Origin: Pseudomonas sp. Root562
GTDB taxonomy: Bacteria; Pseudomonadota; Gammaproteobacteria; Pseudomonadales; Pseudomonadaceae
Reading direction: 5' to 3'
DNA: 64,000 nt
NCBI RefSeq assembly: GCF_001427125.1
Contig: NZ_LMGK01000021.1
Span: 272,138-336,137, forward strand
The notes below the pieces were generated by a model. That model had not been told where the DNA came from. It saw nothing but the letters and a program-made list of their open reading frames with translations, and did no database searches. Shown piece after piece: positions 44,157 through 53,389 of this stretch. The translations under genes and the position numbers were made by a program. Every line of letters begins with the position of its first letter. Positions within the stretch are counted from its first letter, which is position 1.

Positions 44157-46874
44157 TTAAACATCTGTAGATATTTCATCTATCCGAATGTTTACTTTTC
44201 CAAAAGGTAAGCAACCTTTTTTAACCATGTTATCAATTGCTTCATCTAAGTATGGGTTGATTGAATTTGCCAGTGTCTCTTTTTTTCGGCTGCAGGGCTT
44301 AACAAAGTTAGAGCTACTGTCTTTTTCGATCGGTTTATCAAACCAGTAACACTCAAATCCTGAGGAGATCTCCGAATCATCACTCCAAAATACCAACGGA
44401 AATAGCGATAACCCTACACCAGTTTCAGGGTCTAGTATGATAGGTGTCTCACGAGCAAGATGAATCTGTGAGCTAAATCCCAGCGACTCAATGAAAGGTT
44501 GGATGTCATTCGCAACTTTGAATAGACCTACGAAATTTCCAGGATTAAATGGCATAGGTCGCGTTTCTGACGCATATCCGAATTTCCGTCCTCTCATAAT
44601 TTCAAGGCATAGGTTTATGATGAGGAAGAGGTAGCTATGACTATCGAAAGCATCGTCCGCGAGCTTTTCATGTTTGTGTTGAGTGAAGTCTAAAATTGCT
44701 CTTTCTAGTTGATCTAAATGCTTGGGTAATATTTCGGAAAGTCGGAGGCAAAAAATTAAGTCTTTACCTCCGTGCTCAATCGATCTAATAAGAAGGTCTT
44801 TTAGGGGGCCCATGGACCGATGTTGGAAACTTTTGAAAAAGCGCTCTGACGGTTTTAGTGATAGAGCTTCTGCAGCAGCTGAATAAGCGAGAAAAGCGAG
44901 TGCTGCTTCAAATGCTTCACGTGCAACCGTTGTGGATTGACTGGAATTTTTTACATCTAGATATTTTCTTAAAGGATACGCAACCGGATAAGGAAGCTTC
45001 GATAATGCATCGCTTAATTCTAGCCAAGTAGACTTGGTTGTTCGTAAATTTGTAGTCTTTACTTGGTCTTGGGTGATCATGCATATCGCGGAGCAGCTGG
45101 TGCCGAAATCATACCCGATATAATTGGCTGATGGGCTGATGTTGCTTGTGGGGGCAGTCATGTCAATGGCGAAAGCTTTTCCTTCAACAATGTTACCCGA
45201 TATTCCGTACTCTGAATTTGGTATTTTGTATATGAACGTTGGTTTCGCAGTCCCATCTTCGCTTACCACCAGTTGGACAGTTACGGATGAGTCAAATTGC
45301 TTGTTTTCCCTAGTGTGGACAATTTGGGACTCTGCGTTGTATACATCGTCCTCGCCAGAGGCTGAAGGTTTAGAAAATTCATACCGGAGATGATTTTTAG
45401 GAGGGCTATTAAGTCTGATCTTCCACTGGAGAGGTTCGTTAATAAAATTATTGAGTGCTAGCGCGGAGGGCATCAAGTCCGTAGGTTTTGCACCTTTCAT
45501 GTCTACTTTGTCGCCTACGGAGATGAAAGTTTTGTTGGTCTCAAATCCTTTATTGTCGGGATCCAATTTTAGCCGTATTGGATTATAAGTGACGCCAACA
45601 AACTCCGACTGTTCCTCATAATATCTGCGGGCACATTCAATGGCTAATCCGGTAGCAACAACCTCTTGGAATGATTGGCTAATGGGTATTGGTTCGGCCC
45701 CGGAAAGATCGCTCTCAAAATCTCTCTTTAGCAACTCTAGCAGCCATCGGATGTTGGATGATCCCCCTGAGATTAGTGCGGTAGTAATTTCCTTGCCGAT
45801 TAATTCGGTTTCGGCGAGTTTAAATACTTTTTTTATCACCTTGGCTAGGTGCTGGTCCCACACTTTTTCAATAAAAATGTTCCGCAGTTGTTGTGCGAAA
45901 AGCTCATCTTGGATCCATGGTTCGTTAGTGAACGGGTCTTTCGGTAAAGTAATGCTAATTCTTTCGTATGCTTCATTGTGTAAGCTCCAGTTCTTTACCG
46001 AAGATACCAAGTCAATTTTATAACGTTCGCATAAATGTATTAAGTGGCGGAAATTTTTTAGGAATGTCTGCTTTCTGTCACTGAGGCTTGCAATGTCGAG
46101 TTCGCCGGTGCGAATCCTTTGGTGGTTTTTAATACAGCTGTCAGCATCTGCTTTGTTGCGTGGGTCTATATTTCTTTTTATTAGGTATTCTGCGATACAT
46201 TGATTAATGTAGAAGCCGCCGCGCGGTACTGAGTCAGCGCCCAGTGGCTTGGAGTGTTTACCCGCTAAGCTGATGTCTCCTTTGTTTGTGGATTCGATTA
46301 TACATCCATCAAAAGTTCCGCCTCCAAAGTCTAAAACTAGGGCGATGTGTTTAGCGTTTTCCTGTAGGTGTGGTATTCGTTGACCATACCGGTAGTATTG
46401 ATAAACGGCAAAAGGTTCTGGGAGAAACTCTACTTCTTCATATCTGCTGAGTATGCGGCGTATGTTGCCTCGATAATTTTGAACCCATGCTTTATAGTTT
46501 TCTTGAAGTTGAAAATTTAGAGGTTCTGCAACAATTATTTTTGCTGGTATTTTGGTTTTGTTTTCGGGGTTTAACTCTTTTTCTATCGATGCTAAGGATA
46601 GTTCAATAAAATCTTTGCTAAGCTCATAGGCGCTTTTTTCGGAGCCGGATTCTGTTGGAAATAATTTACGGCTTGGAGAGCCTGGCGAGATGTCGCCTAA
46701 ATCGATTTTAAAGTTATTGTTCAGTATTCCTGAGGTGGAAGAGGAGGCGGGTAGTCCGAAAGTTGTAGTTCCATCCTTTCCGTACATTAGAGCTGTAGGG
46801 ATATAGCGACTCCCATCAACTTCTACCGGTTGGACACCTGTGACCCATAATGTTTTTTGAGTTTTTGTTGTCAT
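44157..46874 (-). CDS. Unusual Hsp70/actin-fold ATPase, apparently permuted
   Basis: 905 residues, AT-rich. From the N terminus it follows an Hsp70 nucleotide-binding domain but lacks the first beta hairpin: GSRYIPTALMYGKDG (21-35) matches the segment after phosphate-1, LPEPFAVYQYYRYG (151-164) the INEPTAAALAYG region, LVLDFGGGTFDG (179-190) phosphate-2, and ALISGGSSNIRWLLE (366-380) the adenosine site. After a beta-rich stretch (about 430-570), YIGYDFGTSCSAICMI (from 585) supplies a phosphate-1 motif, then about 300 mostly helical residues follow. ATG 46874 is chosen; the 27-residue upstream extension does not contain the missing hairpin. It stands alone. A chaperone-like or defence role is possible but unproven. 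Confidence 0.8.
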   Translation of the reverse strand: MTTKTQKTLWVTGVQPVEVDGSRYIPTALMYGKDGTTTFGLPASSSTSGILNNNFKIDLGDISPGSPSRKLFPTESGSEKSAYELSKDFIELSLASIEKELNPENKTKIPAKIIVAEPLNFQLQENYKAWVQNYRGNIRRILSRYEEVEFLPEPFAVYQYYRYGQRIPHLQENAKHIALVLDFGGGTFDGCIIESTNKGDISLAGKHSKPLGADSVPRGGFYINQCIAEYLIKRNIDPRNKADADSCIKNHQRIRTGELDIASLSDRKQTFLKNFRHLIHLCERYKIDLVSSVKNWSLHNEAYERISITLPKDPFTNEPWIQDELFAQQLRNIFIEKVWDQHLAKVIKKVFKLAETELIGKEITTALISGGSSNIRWLLELLKRDFESDLSGAEPIPISQSFQEVVATGLAIECARRYYEEQSEFVGVTYNPIRLKLDPDNKGFETNKTFISVGDKVDMKGAKPTDLMPSALALNNFINEPLQWKIRLNSPPKNHLRYEFSKPSASGEDDVYNAESQIVHTRENKQFDSSVTVQLVVSEDGTAKPTFIYKIPNSEYGISGNIVEGKAFAIDMTAPTSNISPSANYIGYDFGTSCSAICMITQDQVKTTNLRTTKSTWLELSDALSKLPYPVAYPLRKYLDVKNSSQSTTVAREAFEAALAFLAYSAAAEALSLKPSERFFKSFQHRSMGPLKDLLIRSIEHGGKDLIFCLRLSEILPKHLDQLERAILDFTQHKHEKLADDAFDSHSYLFLIINLCLEIMRGRKFGYASETRPMPFNPGNFVGLFKVANDIQPFIESLGFSSQIHLARETPIILDPETGVGLSLFPLVFWSDDSEISSGFECYWFDKPIEKDSSSNFVKPCSRKKETLANSINPYLDEAIDNMVKKGCLPFGKVNIRIDEISTDV

Positions 46875-47169
46875 CACAATCCTTGGTCTATTCCGGTGAT
46901 GGGCGTGACGCGCAAAATTTTTCATTGAGCGTTCAGCATGGATCTTGGAGCCCAATCAGTTCGGTGGTGATTTTTCCTACAAGTCTGCGGATGAACGTAG
47001 CAAACTGCCATGCAATCGTCCATTGCGGAGTTTGCGTTAATTTTTTGGCTGAAAAAAGTGTGCGTGTGGGACGGAAAAGGGGACGGATTTTATTATTGGG
47101 TATAAAAGAAGGGGGCTAATGTCGGTCCTGCTATAGGACGCTGCCGGTTTTCAGGCGGCTCGCCTTCAT
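46875..47169. other. AT-rich gene-free edge of the Hsp70-like block with half repeat
   Basis: No gene is apparent. At about 47074-47092 it contains AAAAGGGGACGGATTTTA, closely similar to the left arm of the inverted repeats at 42149-42194 and 42291-42336 but without a matching right arm. Normal GC returns just after it, in the small gene ending at 47170. The promoter of the Hsp70-like gene should lie in the first part. Confidence 0.5.
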
Positions 47170-47499
47170 TCATTGAATGTCTTTCAGATATTCCTTAAGC
47201 GCAACGAGCGGAGCACCAAGCTCCTCCATCCCCCGAACCCCAGCAACTTCCCCCGCCAACCTCCCCAACTCCCGCCCCAACGGCTTTTCCACACCCCCGA
47301 CCGCCTCCAACGCCAACCCCACACATTCCCCCACCTTCACCTGAATCCCTTCGACATCCCCTCGTCGCACCAGCAACTCAAACACATCGCGCTGGTAATC
47401 GCCCATGACCAGGTCATCACGCAAAATCGGGCTTGAACCTTCCGATTCGTAAGCCAGTTTGAGGGAGAAGAGGGCGAGGGTTTCCAGGTGCAATTCCAT
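47170..47499 (-). CDS. Conserved hypothetical small protein, 109 aa
   Basis: A soluble helical protein (MELHLETLALFSLKLAYE ... VALKEYLKDIQ) without cysteines of note, signal or membrane segment. AAGGA lies 7 bases before ATG 47499. It is not recognised. It is separated from the tRNA-Leu gene by a REP core and the tRNA terminator. Confidence 0.65.
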   Translation of the reverse strand: MELHLETLALFSLKLAYESEGSSPILRDDLVMGDYQRDVFELLVRRGDVEGIQVKVGECVGLALEAVGGVEKPLGRELGRLAGEVAGVRGMEELGAPLVALKEYLKDIQ

Positions 47500-47550
47500 G
47501 GGGAATCCTTGATGAGTGTTTTACTGACCGAGGGTGAGGGAGATCAAAAG

Positions 47551-47576
47551 CATCGCTGGCAAGCCAGCTCCCACAG
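47551..47576. repeat. Single REP core
   Basis: CATCGCTGGCAAGCCAGCTC-CCACAG, one REP palindrome, lies between the 109-residue gene and the tRNA terminator. Confidence 0.75.
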
Positions 47577-47610
47577 GATGGCGGTGGGGGCCGGTGCTTT
47601 TCTGCGGGCG

Positions 47611-47639
47611 AAAAAAAAGGCCTTGCTAAGCAAGACCTT
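47611..47639 (-). terminator. Terminator of tRNA-Leu
   Basis: In the minus-strand transcript a stem AAGGTCTTGC/GCAAGGCCTT with one mismatch and a 3-base loop is followed by eight T residues. It begins ten bases beyond the tRNA CCA end. Confidence 0.85.
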
Positions 47640-47648
47640 TCTTAATTT

Positions 47649-47733
47649 TGGTGCCCCGAGGGAGACTCGAACTCCCACTCCTTTCGAAAACGGATTTTGA
47701 ATCCGCCGCGTCTACCAATTCCGCCATCAGGGC
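47649..47733 (-). tRNA. tRNA-Leu (anticodon CAA)
   Basis: 85 bases on the minus strand, starting GCCCTGATGGCGG and ending GGGGCACCA with encoded CCA. The anticodon loop TTCAAAA gives anticodon CAA. A long variable arm (GTTTTCGAAAGGAGT) identifies a class II tRNA, and the T loop GTTCGAGTC is standard. The acceptor stem GCCCTGA/TCGGGGC pairs with G-T wobbles. tRNA-Leu genes are common integration sites; no integrase lies nearby. Confidence 0.95.
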
Positions 47734-47840
47734 TCAATGGCGGCGAAGTATAGAGATGAGATAACCGTCGGTCAATCAGGTACATGGAGAATTTTTGATA
47801 TTTCCGCTAGACTTCCCGGCCCTGCTAGACGAACCCCATC

Positions 47841-48905
47841 ATGCGCGTTGCTGACTTTACTTTCGAGCTCCCTGATTCGCTGATCGCCCGCCATCCTTTG
47901 GCCGAGCGTCGCAATAGTCGCCTGTTGACCCTGGATGGGGTCAGCGGCGCCCTGGCACACCGTCAATTCACTGATTTGCTGGAGCATTTGCGCCCCGGCG
48001 ATTTGATGGTGTTCAACAATACCCGGGTGATTCCGGCGCGGCTGTTTGGCCAGAAGGCTTCCGGCGGCAAGCTGGAAATTCTGGTGGAGCGGGTGCTCGA
48101 CAGTCATCGCGTGCTGGCCCATGTGCGTTCCAGCAAGTCGCCCAAGCCTGGGTCGAAGATCCTGATCGACGGCGGTGGCGAGGCCGAGATGCTGGCGCGG
48201 CACGATGCGTTGTTCGAGCTGGGCTTTGCCGAGGAGGTGTTGCCGCTGCTCGACCGTGTCGGGCACATGCCGTTGCCTCCTTATATAGACCGCCCGGATG
48301 AAGGCGCTGACCGCGAGCGTTACCAGACCGTCTACGCCGAGCGTTTGGGCGCGGTGGCGGCGCCGACGGCGGGGCTGCATTTCGATCAGGTGCTGCTGGA
48401 GGCGATTGCCGCCAAGGGCGTCGAGACGGCGTTCGTGACCTTGCACGTTGGCGCGGGTACGTTCCAGCCGGTGCGGGTCGAGAAGATCGAAGACCACCAT
48501 ATGCACAGCGAATGGCTGGAAGTCGGCCAGGACGTGGTCGATGCGGTTGCCGCCTGCCGTGCTCGTGGCGGTCGTGTGGTGGCCGTGGGGACCACCAGCG
48601 TGCGGTCGCTGGAAAGTGCCGCGCGCGATGGCGTGCTCAAGCCGTTCAGCGGCGATACAGACATTTTCATTTACCCTGGCCGGCCGTTTCATGTGGTCGA
48701 TGCCTTGGTCACCAACTTCCATTTGCCCGAATCCACGCTGTTGATGCTGGTTTCGGCGTTCGCCGGTTATCCCGAGACCATGGCGGCCTACAAGGCCGCG
48801 GTCGACAACGGGTACCGCTTTTTCAGCTACGGTGATGCGATGTTCATCACGCGTAATCCTGCGCCGACTGCCCCTAAAGAATCGGGCCCAGAGGAAACAG
48901 TATGA
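47841..48905 (+). CDS. queA: S-adenosylmethionine:tRNA ribosyltransferase-isomerase
   Basis: 354 residues. QueA signatures are present: RVADFTFELPDSLIARHP, FNNTRVIPARLFG, PLPPYIDRPDEGADRERYQTVYA and PTAGLHFDQ. It transfers the ribosyl part of SAM to preQ1 in tRNA to form epoxyqueuosine. The stop overlaps the tgt start by ATGA, so the two consecutive queuosine steps are coupled. The product is cytoplasmic. Confidence 0.96.
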   Translation: MRVADFTFELPDSLIARHPLAERRNSRLLTLDGVSGALAHRQFTDLLEHLRPGDLMVFNNTRVIPARLFGQKASGGKLEILVERVLDSHRVLAHVRSSKSPKPGSKILIDGGGEAEMLARHDALFELGFAEEVLPLLDRVGHMPLPPYIDRPDEGADRERYQTVYAERLGAVAAPTAGLHFDQVLLEAIAAKGVETAFVTLHVGAGTFQPVRVEKIEDHHMHSEWLEVGQDVVDAVAACRARGGRVVAVGTTSVRSLESAARDGVLKPFSGDTDIFIYPGRPFHVVDALVTNFHLPESTLLMLVSAFAGYPETMAAYKAAVDNGYRFFSYGDAMFITRNPAPTAPKESGPEETV

Positions 48906-50035
48906 GTCGCACCTGTCGTATGTCTTTCGAGCTGCTGGCCACTGATGGCAAGGCTCGTCGTGGTCGCTTGACCTTCCCGCGCGGTACCGTCGAGACCCCG
49001 GCTTTCATGCCAGTGGGCACGTATGGCACGGTCAAGGGCATGCTGCCACGGGATATCGAGGCGACCGGTGCCGAGATCATTCTGGGCAACACGTTCCACC
49101 TGTGGCTGCGCCCGGGCACGGAAGTGATCAAGAAGCACGGCGACCTGCACGATTTCATGCAGTGGAAAGGCCCGATCCTGACCGACTCCGGTGGTTTCCA
49201 GGTGTTCAGCCTGGGTGCCATGCGCAAGATCAAGGAGGAGGGCGTGACCTTCGCTTCCCCGGTCGACGGCGCCAAGGTGTTCATGGGCCCGGAAGAGTCG
49301 ATGCAGGTCCAGCGCGACCTGGGCTCCGACATCGTGATGATTTTCGACGAATGCACGCCGTATCCGGCTGACGAAGACGTCGCCCGTATTTCCATGGAAT
49401 TGTCGTTGCGTTGGGCTCAGCGCTCGAAAAACGCCCATGGCGACAACACAGCGGCGCTGTTCGGTATCGTTCAGGGCGGCATGCACCAGGATTTGCGCAT
49501 GCGCTCCCTGGAAGGCCTGGACAAGATCGGCTTCGACGGCCTGGCCATCGGCGGTTTGTCGGTGGGCGAGCCCAAGCATGAAATGATCAAGGTGCTGGAT
49601 TATCTGCCGGGCATGATGCCGGCTGACAAACCTCGTTACCTTATGGGCGTTGGCAAACCCGAAGACTTGGTTGAGGGTGTGCGCCGCGGTGTGGACATGT
49701 TCGATTGCGTGATGCCAACCCGTAATGCCCGCAACGGGCATCTGTTCATTGATACTGGTGTGCTGAAGATCCGAAACGCGTTCCATCGCCATGATGATTC
49801 GCCGCTCGATCCGACCTGCGATTGCTATACCTGCCAGAACTTCTCCCGCGCTTATCTGCATCACCTGGACAAGTGCGGCGAAATGCTGGGAAGCATGCTT
49901 AATACCATCCATAACTTGCGTCATTATCAAGTGCTTATGGCTGGTTTGCGCGAGGCTATTCAACAGGGTACATTGGCCGCCTTTGTCGATGCCTTCTACG
50001 CCAAACGCGGGTTACCTGTTCCGCCTTTGGACTGA
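48902..50035 (+). CDS. tgt: tRNA-guanine transglycosylase
   Basis: 377 residues. The catalytic DSGGFQVFSLG, the GGLSVGEPK loop, the nucleophile region and the zinc site CDCYTCQNFSRAYLHH are intact. It exchanges guanine 34 for preQ1 in GUN-anticodon tRNAs. ATG 48902 overlaps the queA stop; an internal ATG at 48920 is an alternative that gives the more usual length. It is followed by yajC-secDF, the standard order. Confidence 0.96.
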   Translation: MSRTCRMSFELLATDGKARRGRLTFPRGTVETPAFMPVGTYGTVKGMLPRDIEATGAEIILGNTFHLWLRPGTEVIKKHGDLHDFMQWKGPILTDSGGFQVFSLGAMRKIKEEGVTFASPVDGAKVFMGPEESMQVQRDLGSDIVMIFDECTPYPADEDVARISMELSLRWAQRSKNAHGDNTAALFGIVQGGMHQDLRMRSLEGLDKIGFDGLAIGGLSVGEPKHEMIKVLDYLPGMMPADKPRYLMGVGKPEDLVEGVRRGVDMFDCVMPTRNARNGHLFIDTGVLKIRNAFHRHDDSPLDPTCDCYTCQNFSRAYLHHLDKCGEMLGSMLNTIHNLRHYQVLMAGLREAIQQGTLAAFVDAFYAKRGLPVPPLD

Positions 50036-50078
50036 GTTTTCTGACCCCAAGATTCAACATTTGCAACTGGAGTGCTAA

Positions 50079-50414
50079 ATGAGCTTTTTTATCTCTAATG
50101 CCATGGCTGACGCTGCTGCACCTGCGGCAGCCCCAATGGGCGGCGGTTTCGAGTGGATTTTCCTGGTCGGCTTCCTGGTCATCTTCTACCTGATGATCTG
50201 GCGTCCACAGGCCAAGCGCGCCAAAGAGCAGAAAAACCTGCTGAGCAGCCTGCAGAAAGGCGACGAAGTCGTGACCACTGGCGGTATCGCCGGCAAGATC
50301 ACCAAAGTGGCTGATGATTTCGTGGTTCTGGAAGTTTCCGACACCGTCGAAATGAAATTCCAGAAAGGCGCCATCGCCGCCACGCTGCCAAAAGGCACGC
50401 TGAAAGCGATCTAA
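50079..50414 (+). CDS. yajC: Sec translocase accessory subunit YajC
   Basis: 111 residues with one membrane helix (about 25-45, WIFLVGFLVIFYLMIWRPQ) followed by the conserved cytoplasmic part (AKRAKEQKNLLSSLQKGDEVVTTGG). YajC joins SecDF at the SecYEG channel. CTGGAG lies upstream of ATG 50079. secD follows 64 bases later. Confidence 0.95.
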   Translation: MSFFISNAMADAAAPAAAPMGGGFEWIFLVGFLVIFYLMIWRPQAKRAKEQKNLLSSLQKGDEVVTTGGIAGKITKVADDFVVLEVSDTVEMKFQKGAIAATLPKGTLKAI

Positions 50415-50478
50415 GTTTCATCTTCATTTTCAATCGACGGGGCGCGCAAGGCGCCCCGCGTCATAAACGGGCGGCGTG

Positions 50479-52347
50479 ATGCTGAACAAATATCCTCTGT
50501 GGAAATACATTCTGATCCTGGCGGTGCTGGCGATCGGTCTGATTTATTCCGCTCCCAATCTTTATCCTGATGACCCGGCCATTCAGGTCAGCGGTGCCAG
50601 CACAGCACTGCAGGTCAATCAGGCTGATCTGGACCGTGTGAGCGCTGCGCTCAAGGAATCCGGGATCAATGTCAAGGCTGCCACGCTGGCTGCCGGCGGC
50701 AAGGGCGGGCTGATTCGCCTGACCAAGGCTGAGGATCAGTTGCCAGCCAAGGACGTCGTGCGCAAGGCATTGGGTGATGACTACGTCGTCGCGCTGAACC
50801 TGGCACAAACCACCCCGCAATGGCTGCGCAACCTCGCCGCGCACCCGATGAAGCTGGGTCTGGACTTGTCCGGTGGTGTGCACTTCCTGCTGGAAGTGGA
50901 CATGGACAAAGCCCTCGACGCACGCTTGAAAGTCTACGAAGGCGACGTCAAGAGCCTGTTGCGTAAAGAGAAACTGCGCTATCGCAGCCTACCGCAACTC
51001 GATGGTGCCATTCAGCTGGGCTTCAGTGATGAAGCGACCCGCGAACAGGCCCGTAGCCTGATCCGCAAGAATTTCAACGATTTCGACATTGTTCCGGCCG
51101 ACCTCAATGGTCAACCGGTACTGCGTCTGGCGATGACCCCGGCCAAGCTGGCGGAAATCCGCGAATACTCCATCAAGCAGAACTTGACCACGGTACGTAA
51201 CCGCGTCAACGAGCTGGGTGTTGCCGAACCGATCGTTCAGCGTCAGGGCGCCAACCGTATCGTGGTTGAGTTGCCGGGCGTGCAGGACACCGCAGAAGCG
51301 AAGCGTATCCTCGGCAAGACGGCCAACCTCGAGTTCCGTCTGGCGGCCGAGCCGGGTGCTTCGAAAGCCACTTCCGAATCCTTTGAGTTCCGTGAAGGCA
51401 ATCGTCCAGCGGCACTGATCGAGCGTGGCCTGATCATCACCGGTGACCAGGTAACCGATGCCAAGGCTGGCTTTGGCGAGCATGGCACTCCGGAAGTGAA
51501 TATTCGTCTGGACGGCCACGGCGGCGAGCTGATGAGCCGTGCGACCCGTTCGAACGTCGGTCGCAGCATGGCGGTGATCTTCATCGAGCAGCGTCCTGTG
51601 ACCACTTACACCAAGCAAGTGGTGAACGGCGTCGAGAAAGACGTGCCGGTGCAGACCTTCAAGGAAGAGAAAAAGATCATCAGCCTGGCGACCATTCAGT
51701 CGCCGCTGGGTGCGCAATTCCGTATCACCGGCCTGAACGGCCAGGGCGAATCGTCCGAACTGGCGCTGCTGTTGCGTGCCGGTGGTCTGGCGGCGCCGAT
51801 GTACTTCGCTGAAGAGCGCACCATCGGCCCGAGCCTGGGTGCGGACAACATCACCAAGGGTATCGATGCGTCGCTGTGGGGCATGCTGTTCGTCTCGCTG
51901 TTCATCATCGCCATCTACCGCTTCTTCGGCATCATCGCCACCGTCGCGCTGGCGGTGAACATGGTGATGCTGCTGGCCTTGATGTCGCTGCTGGGTGCAA
52001 CGCTGACCCTGCCGGGTATCGCCGGTATCGTGTTGACCATGGGTATGGCGGTCGACGCCAACGTGCTGATCTTCTCGCGGATTCGTGAAGAGATCGCCGC
52101 CGGCATGACCGTGCAGCGTGCAATCAACGAAGGCTTCGGCCGGGCATTTACTGCGATTCTCGACGCCAACCTGACAACCCTGTTGGTCGGCGGCATCCTC
52201 TTTGCCATGGGCACCGGCCCGGTCAAGGGCTTCGCAGTGACCATGTCCCTCGGGATCTTTACCTCGATGTTCACGGCCATCATGGTGACCCGCGCGATGG
52301 TCAACCTGATCTTCGGCGGTCGTGACTTCAAGAAGTTGTGGATTTAA
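50479..52347 (+). CDS. secD: Protein translocase subunit SecD
   Basis: 622 residues. An N-terminal helix (YILILAVLAIGLIYS), large periplasmic P1 domain beginning LGLDLSGGVHFLLEVD, and five C-terminal helices with the RND-type proton-relay region (TMGMAVDANVLIFSRIREE). SecD uses the proton gradient to pull secreted proteins through SecYEG. ATG 50479 is preferred over the adjoining GTG 50476. It is followed by secF after 9 bases. Confidence 0.96.
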   Translation: MLNKYPLWKYILILAVLAIGLIYSAPNLYPDDPAIQVSGASTALQVNQADLDRVSAALKESGINVKAATLAAGGKGGLIRLTKAEDQLPAKDVVRKALGDDYVVALNLAQTTPQWLRNLAAHPMKLGLDLSGGVHFLLEVDMDKALDARLKVYEGDVKSLLRKEKLRYRSLPQLDGAIQLGFSDEATREQARSLIRKNFNDFDIVPADLNGQPVLRLAMTPAKLAEIREYSIKQNLTTVRNRVNELGVAEPIVQRQGANRIVVELPGVQDTAEAKRILGKTANLEFRLAAEPGASKATSESFEFREGNRPAALIERGLIITGDQVTDAKAGFGEHGTPEVNIRLDGHGGELMSRATRSNVGRSMAVIFIEQRPVTTYTKQVVNGVEKDVPVQTFKEEKKIISLATIQSPLGAQFRITGLNGQGESSELALLLRAGGLAAPMYFAEERTIGPSLGADNITKGIDASLWGMLFVSLFIIAIYRFFGIIATVALAVNMVMLLALMSLLGATLTLPGIAGIVLTMGMAVDANVLIFSRIREEIAAGMTVQRAINEGFGRAFTAILDANLTTLLVGGILFAMGTGPVKGFAVTMSLGIFTSMFTAIMVTRAMVNLIFGGRDFKKLWI

Positions 52348-52356
52348 GGGGCTGCC

Positions 52357-53271
52357 ATGTTACGTACAATCAACTTCATGGGCGTTCGCAACTTCGCGTT
52401 CGGCGTCACATTGTTCCTTACCGTGCTGGCCCTGTTCAGCGTCGCCACCAAGGGCATGAACTGGGGCCTGGACTTCACCGGCGGTACGCTCATCGAGCTG
52501 ACCTACGAGCGTCCGGCCGACGTCACCAAGGTGCGTGAACAGCTGGTGACTGCCGGCTATCACGAAGCCATCGTGCAAAACTTCGGTGCGACCACCGATC
52601 TGCTGGTGCGTATGCCTGGCGAAGACCCGCAACTGGGGCACCAGGTCGCCGAGGCCTTGCAGAAGGTCGGTGGCGAGAACCCGGCAACGGTCAAGCGTGT
52701 CGAGTTCGTCGGCCCGCAGGTGGGTGAAGAGCTGCGCGACCAGGGCGGCCTCGGCATGCTGATGGCGCTGGGCGGCATCCTGATCTACCTGGCTTTCCGC
52801 TTTCAGTGGAAGTTTGCGGTCGGTGCGATCGTTTCGCTTATCCACGACGTGATCGTGACCATCGGTATCCTGTCGTTCTTCCAGATCACCTTCGACCTGA
52901 CGGTGCTGGCGGCGGTATTGGCGATCATCGGTTACTCGCTCAACGACACCATCGTGGTATTCGACCGGGTTCGTGAGAACTTCCGGGTCCTGCGCAAGGC
53001 CAACCTGATCGAGAACATCAACATCTCGACCACGCAAACCCTGCTGCGGACCATGGCGACGTCGATCTCCACCTTGCTGGCGATCGCAGCATTGCTGTTC
53101 TTCGGTGGCGACAACCTGTTCGGCTTCTCCATTGCCCTGTTCATCGGTGTTCTGGCGGGTACCTACTCGTCGATCTACATCGCCAACGTGGTGCTGATCT
53201 GGCTGAACCTGAGCACTGAAGACCTGATTCCTCCGGCGAATACCGAGAAGGAAGTCGACGACCGTCCATAA
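52357..53271 (+). CDS. secF: Protein translocase subunit SecF
   Basis: 304 residues. An N-terminal helix, short periplasmic domain (NWGLDFTGGTLIEL), and five C-terminal helices with GYSLNDTIVVFDRVREN, the SecF signature. It partners SecD. A terminator follows directly. Confidence 0.96.
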   Translation: MLRTINFMGVRNFAFGVTLFLTVLALFSVATKGMNWGLDFTGGTLIELTYERPADVTKVREQLVTAGYHEAIVQNFGATTDLLVRMPGEDPQLGHQVAEALQKVGGENPATVKRVEFVGPQVGEELRDQGGLGMLMALGGILIYLAFRFQWKFAVGAIVSLIHDVIVTIGILSFFQITFDLTVLAAVLAIIGYSLNDTIVVFDRVRENFRVLRKANLIENINISTTQTLLRTMATSISTLLAIAALLFFGGDNLFGFSIALFIGVLAGTYSSIYIANVVLIWLNLSTEDLIPPANTEKEVDDRP

Positions 53272-53300
53272 CGGCCATCGTTTCCAGCTGTCAGCCGAAA

Positions 53301-53330
53301 AAGGCGCGAGTTGAACTCGCGCCTTTTTTT
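53301..53330 (+). terminator. Terminator after secF
   Basis: A perfect 12-bp stem (AAGGCGCGAGTT/AACTCGCGCCTT) with a single-base nominal loop, so fewer pairs form in practice, followed by seven T residues. Confidence 0.9.
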
Positions 53331-53389
53331 ATGCTCCAAGGCTGGGAGAAGCGTGGACATGTTCCGCGGGTGATGGTCAGGAGGTTCAT

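Noticed and set aside
47649..47733. Integrative element at tRNA-Leu
   Set aside because: No integrase and no direct repeat of the tRNA 3' end was found on either side, and the flanking queA gene is core.
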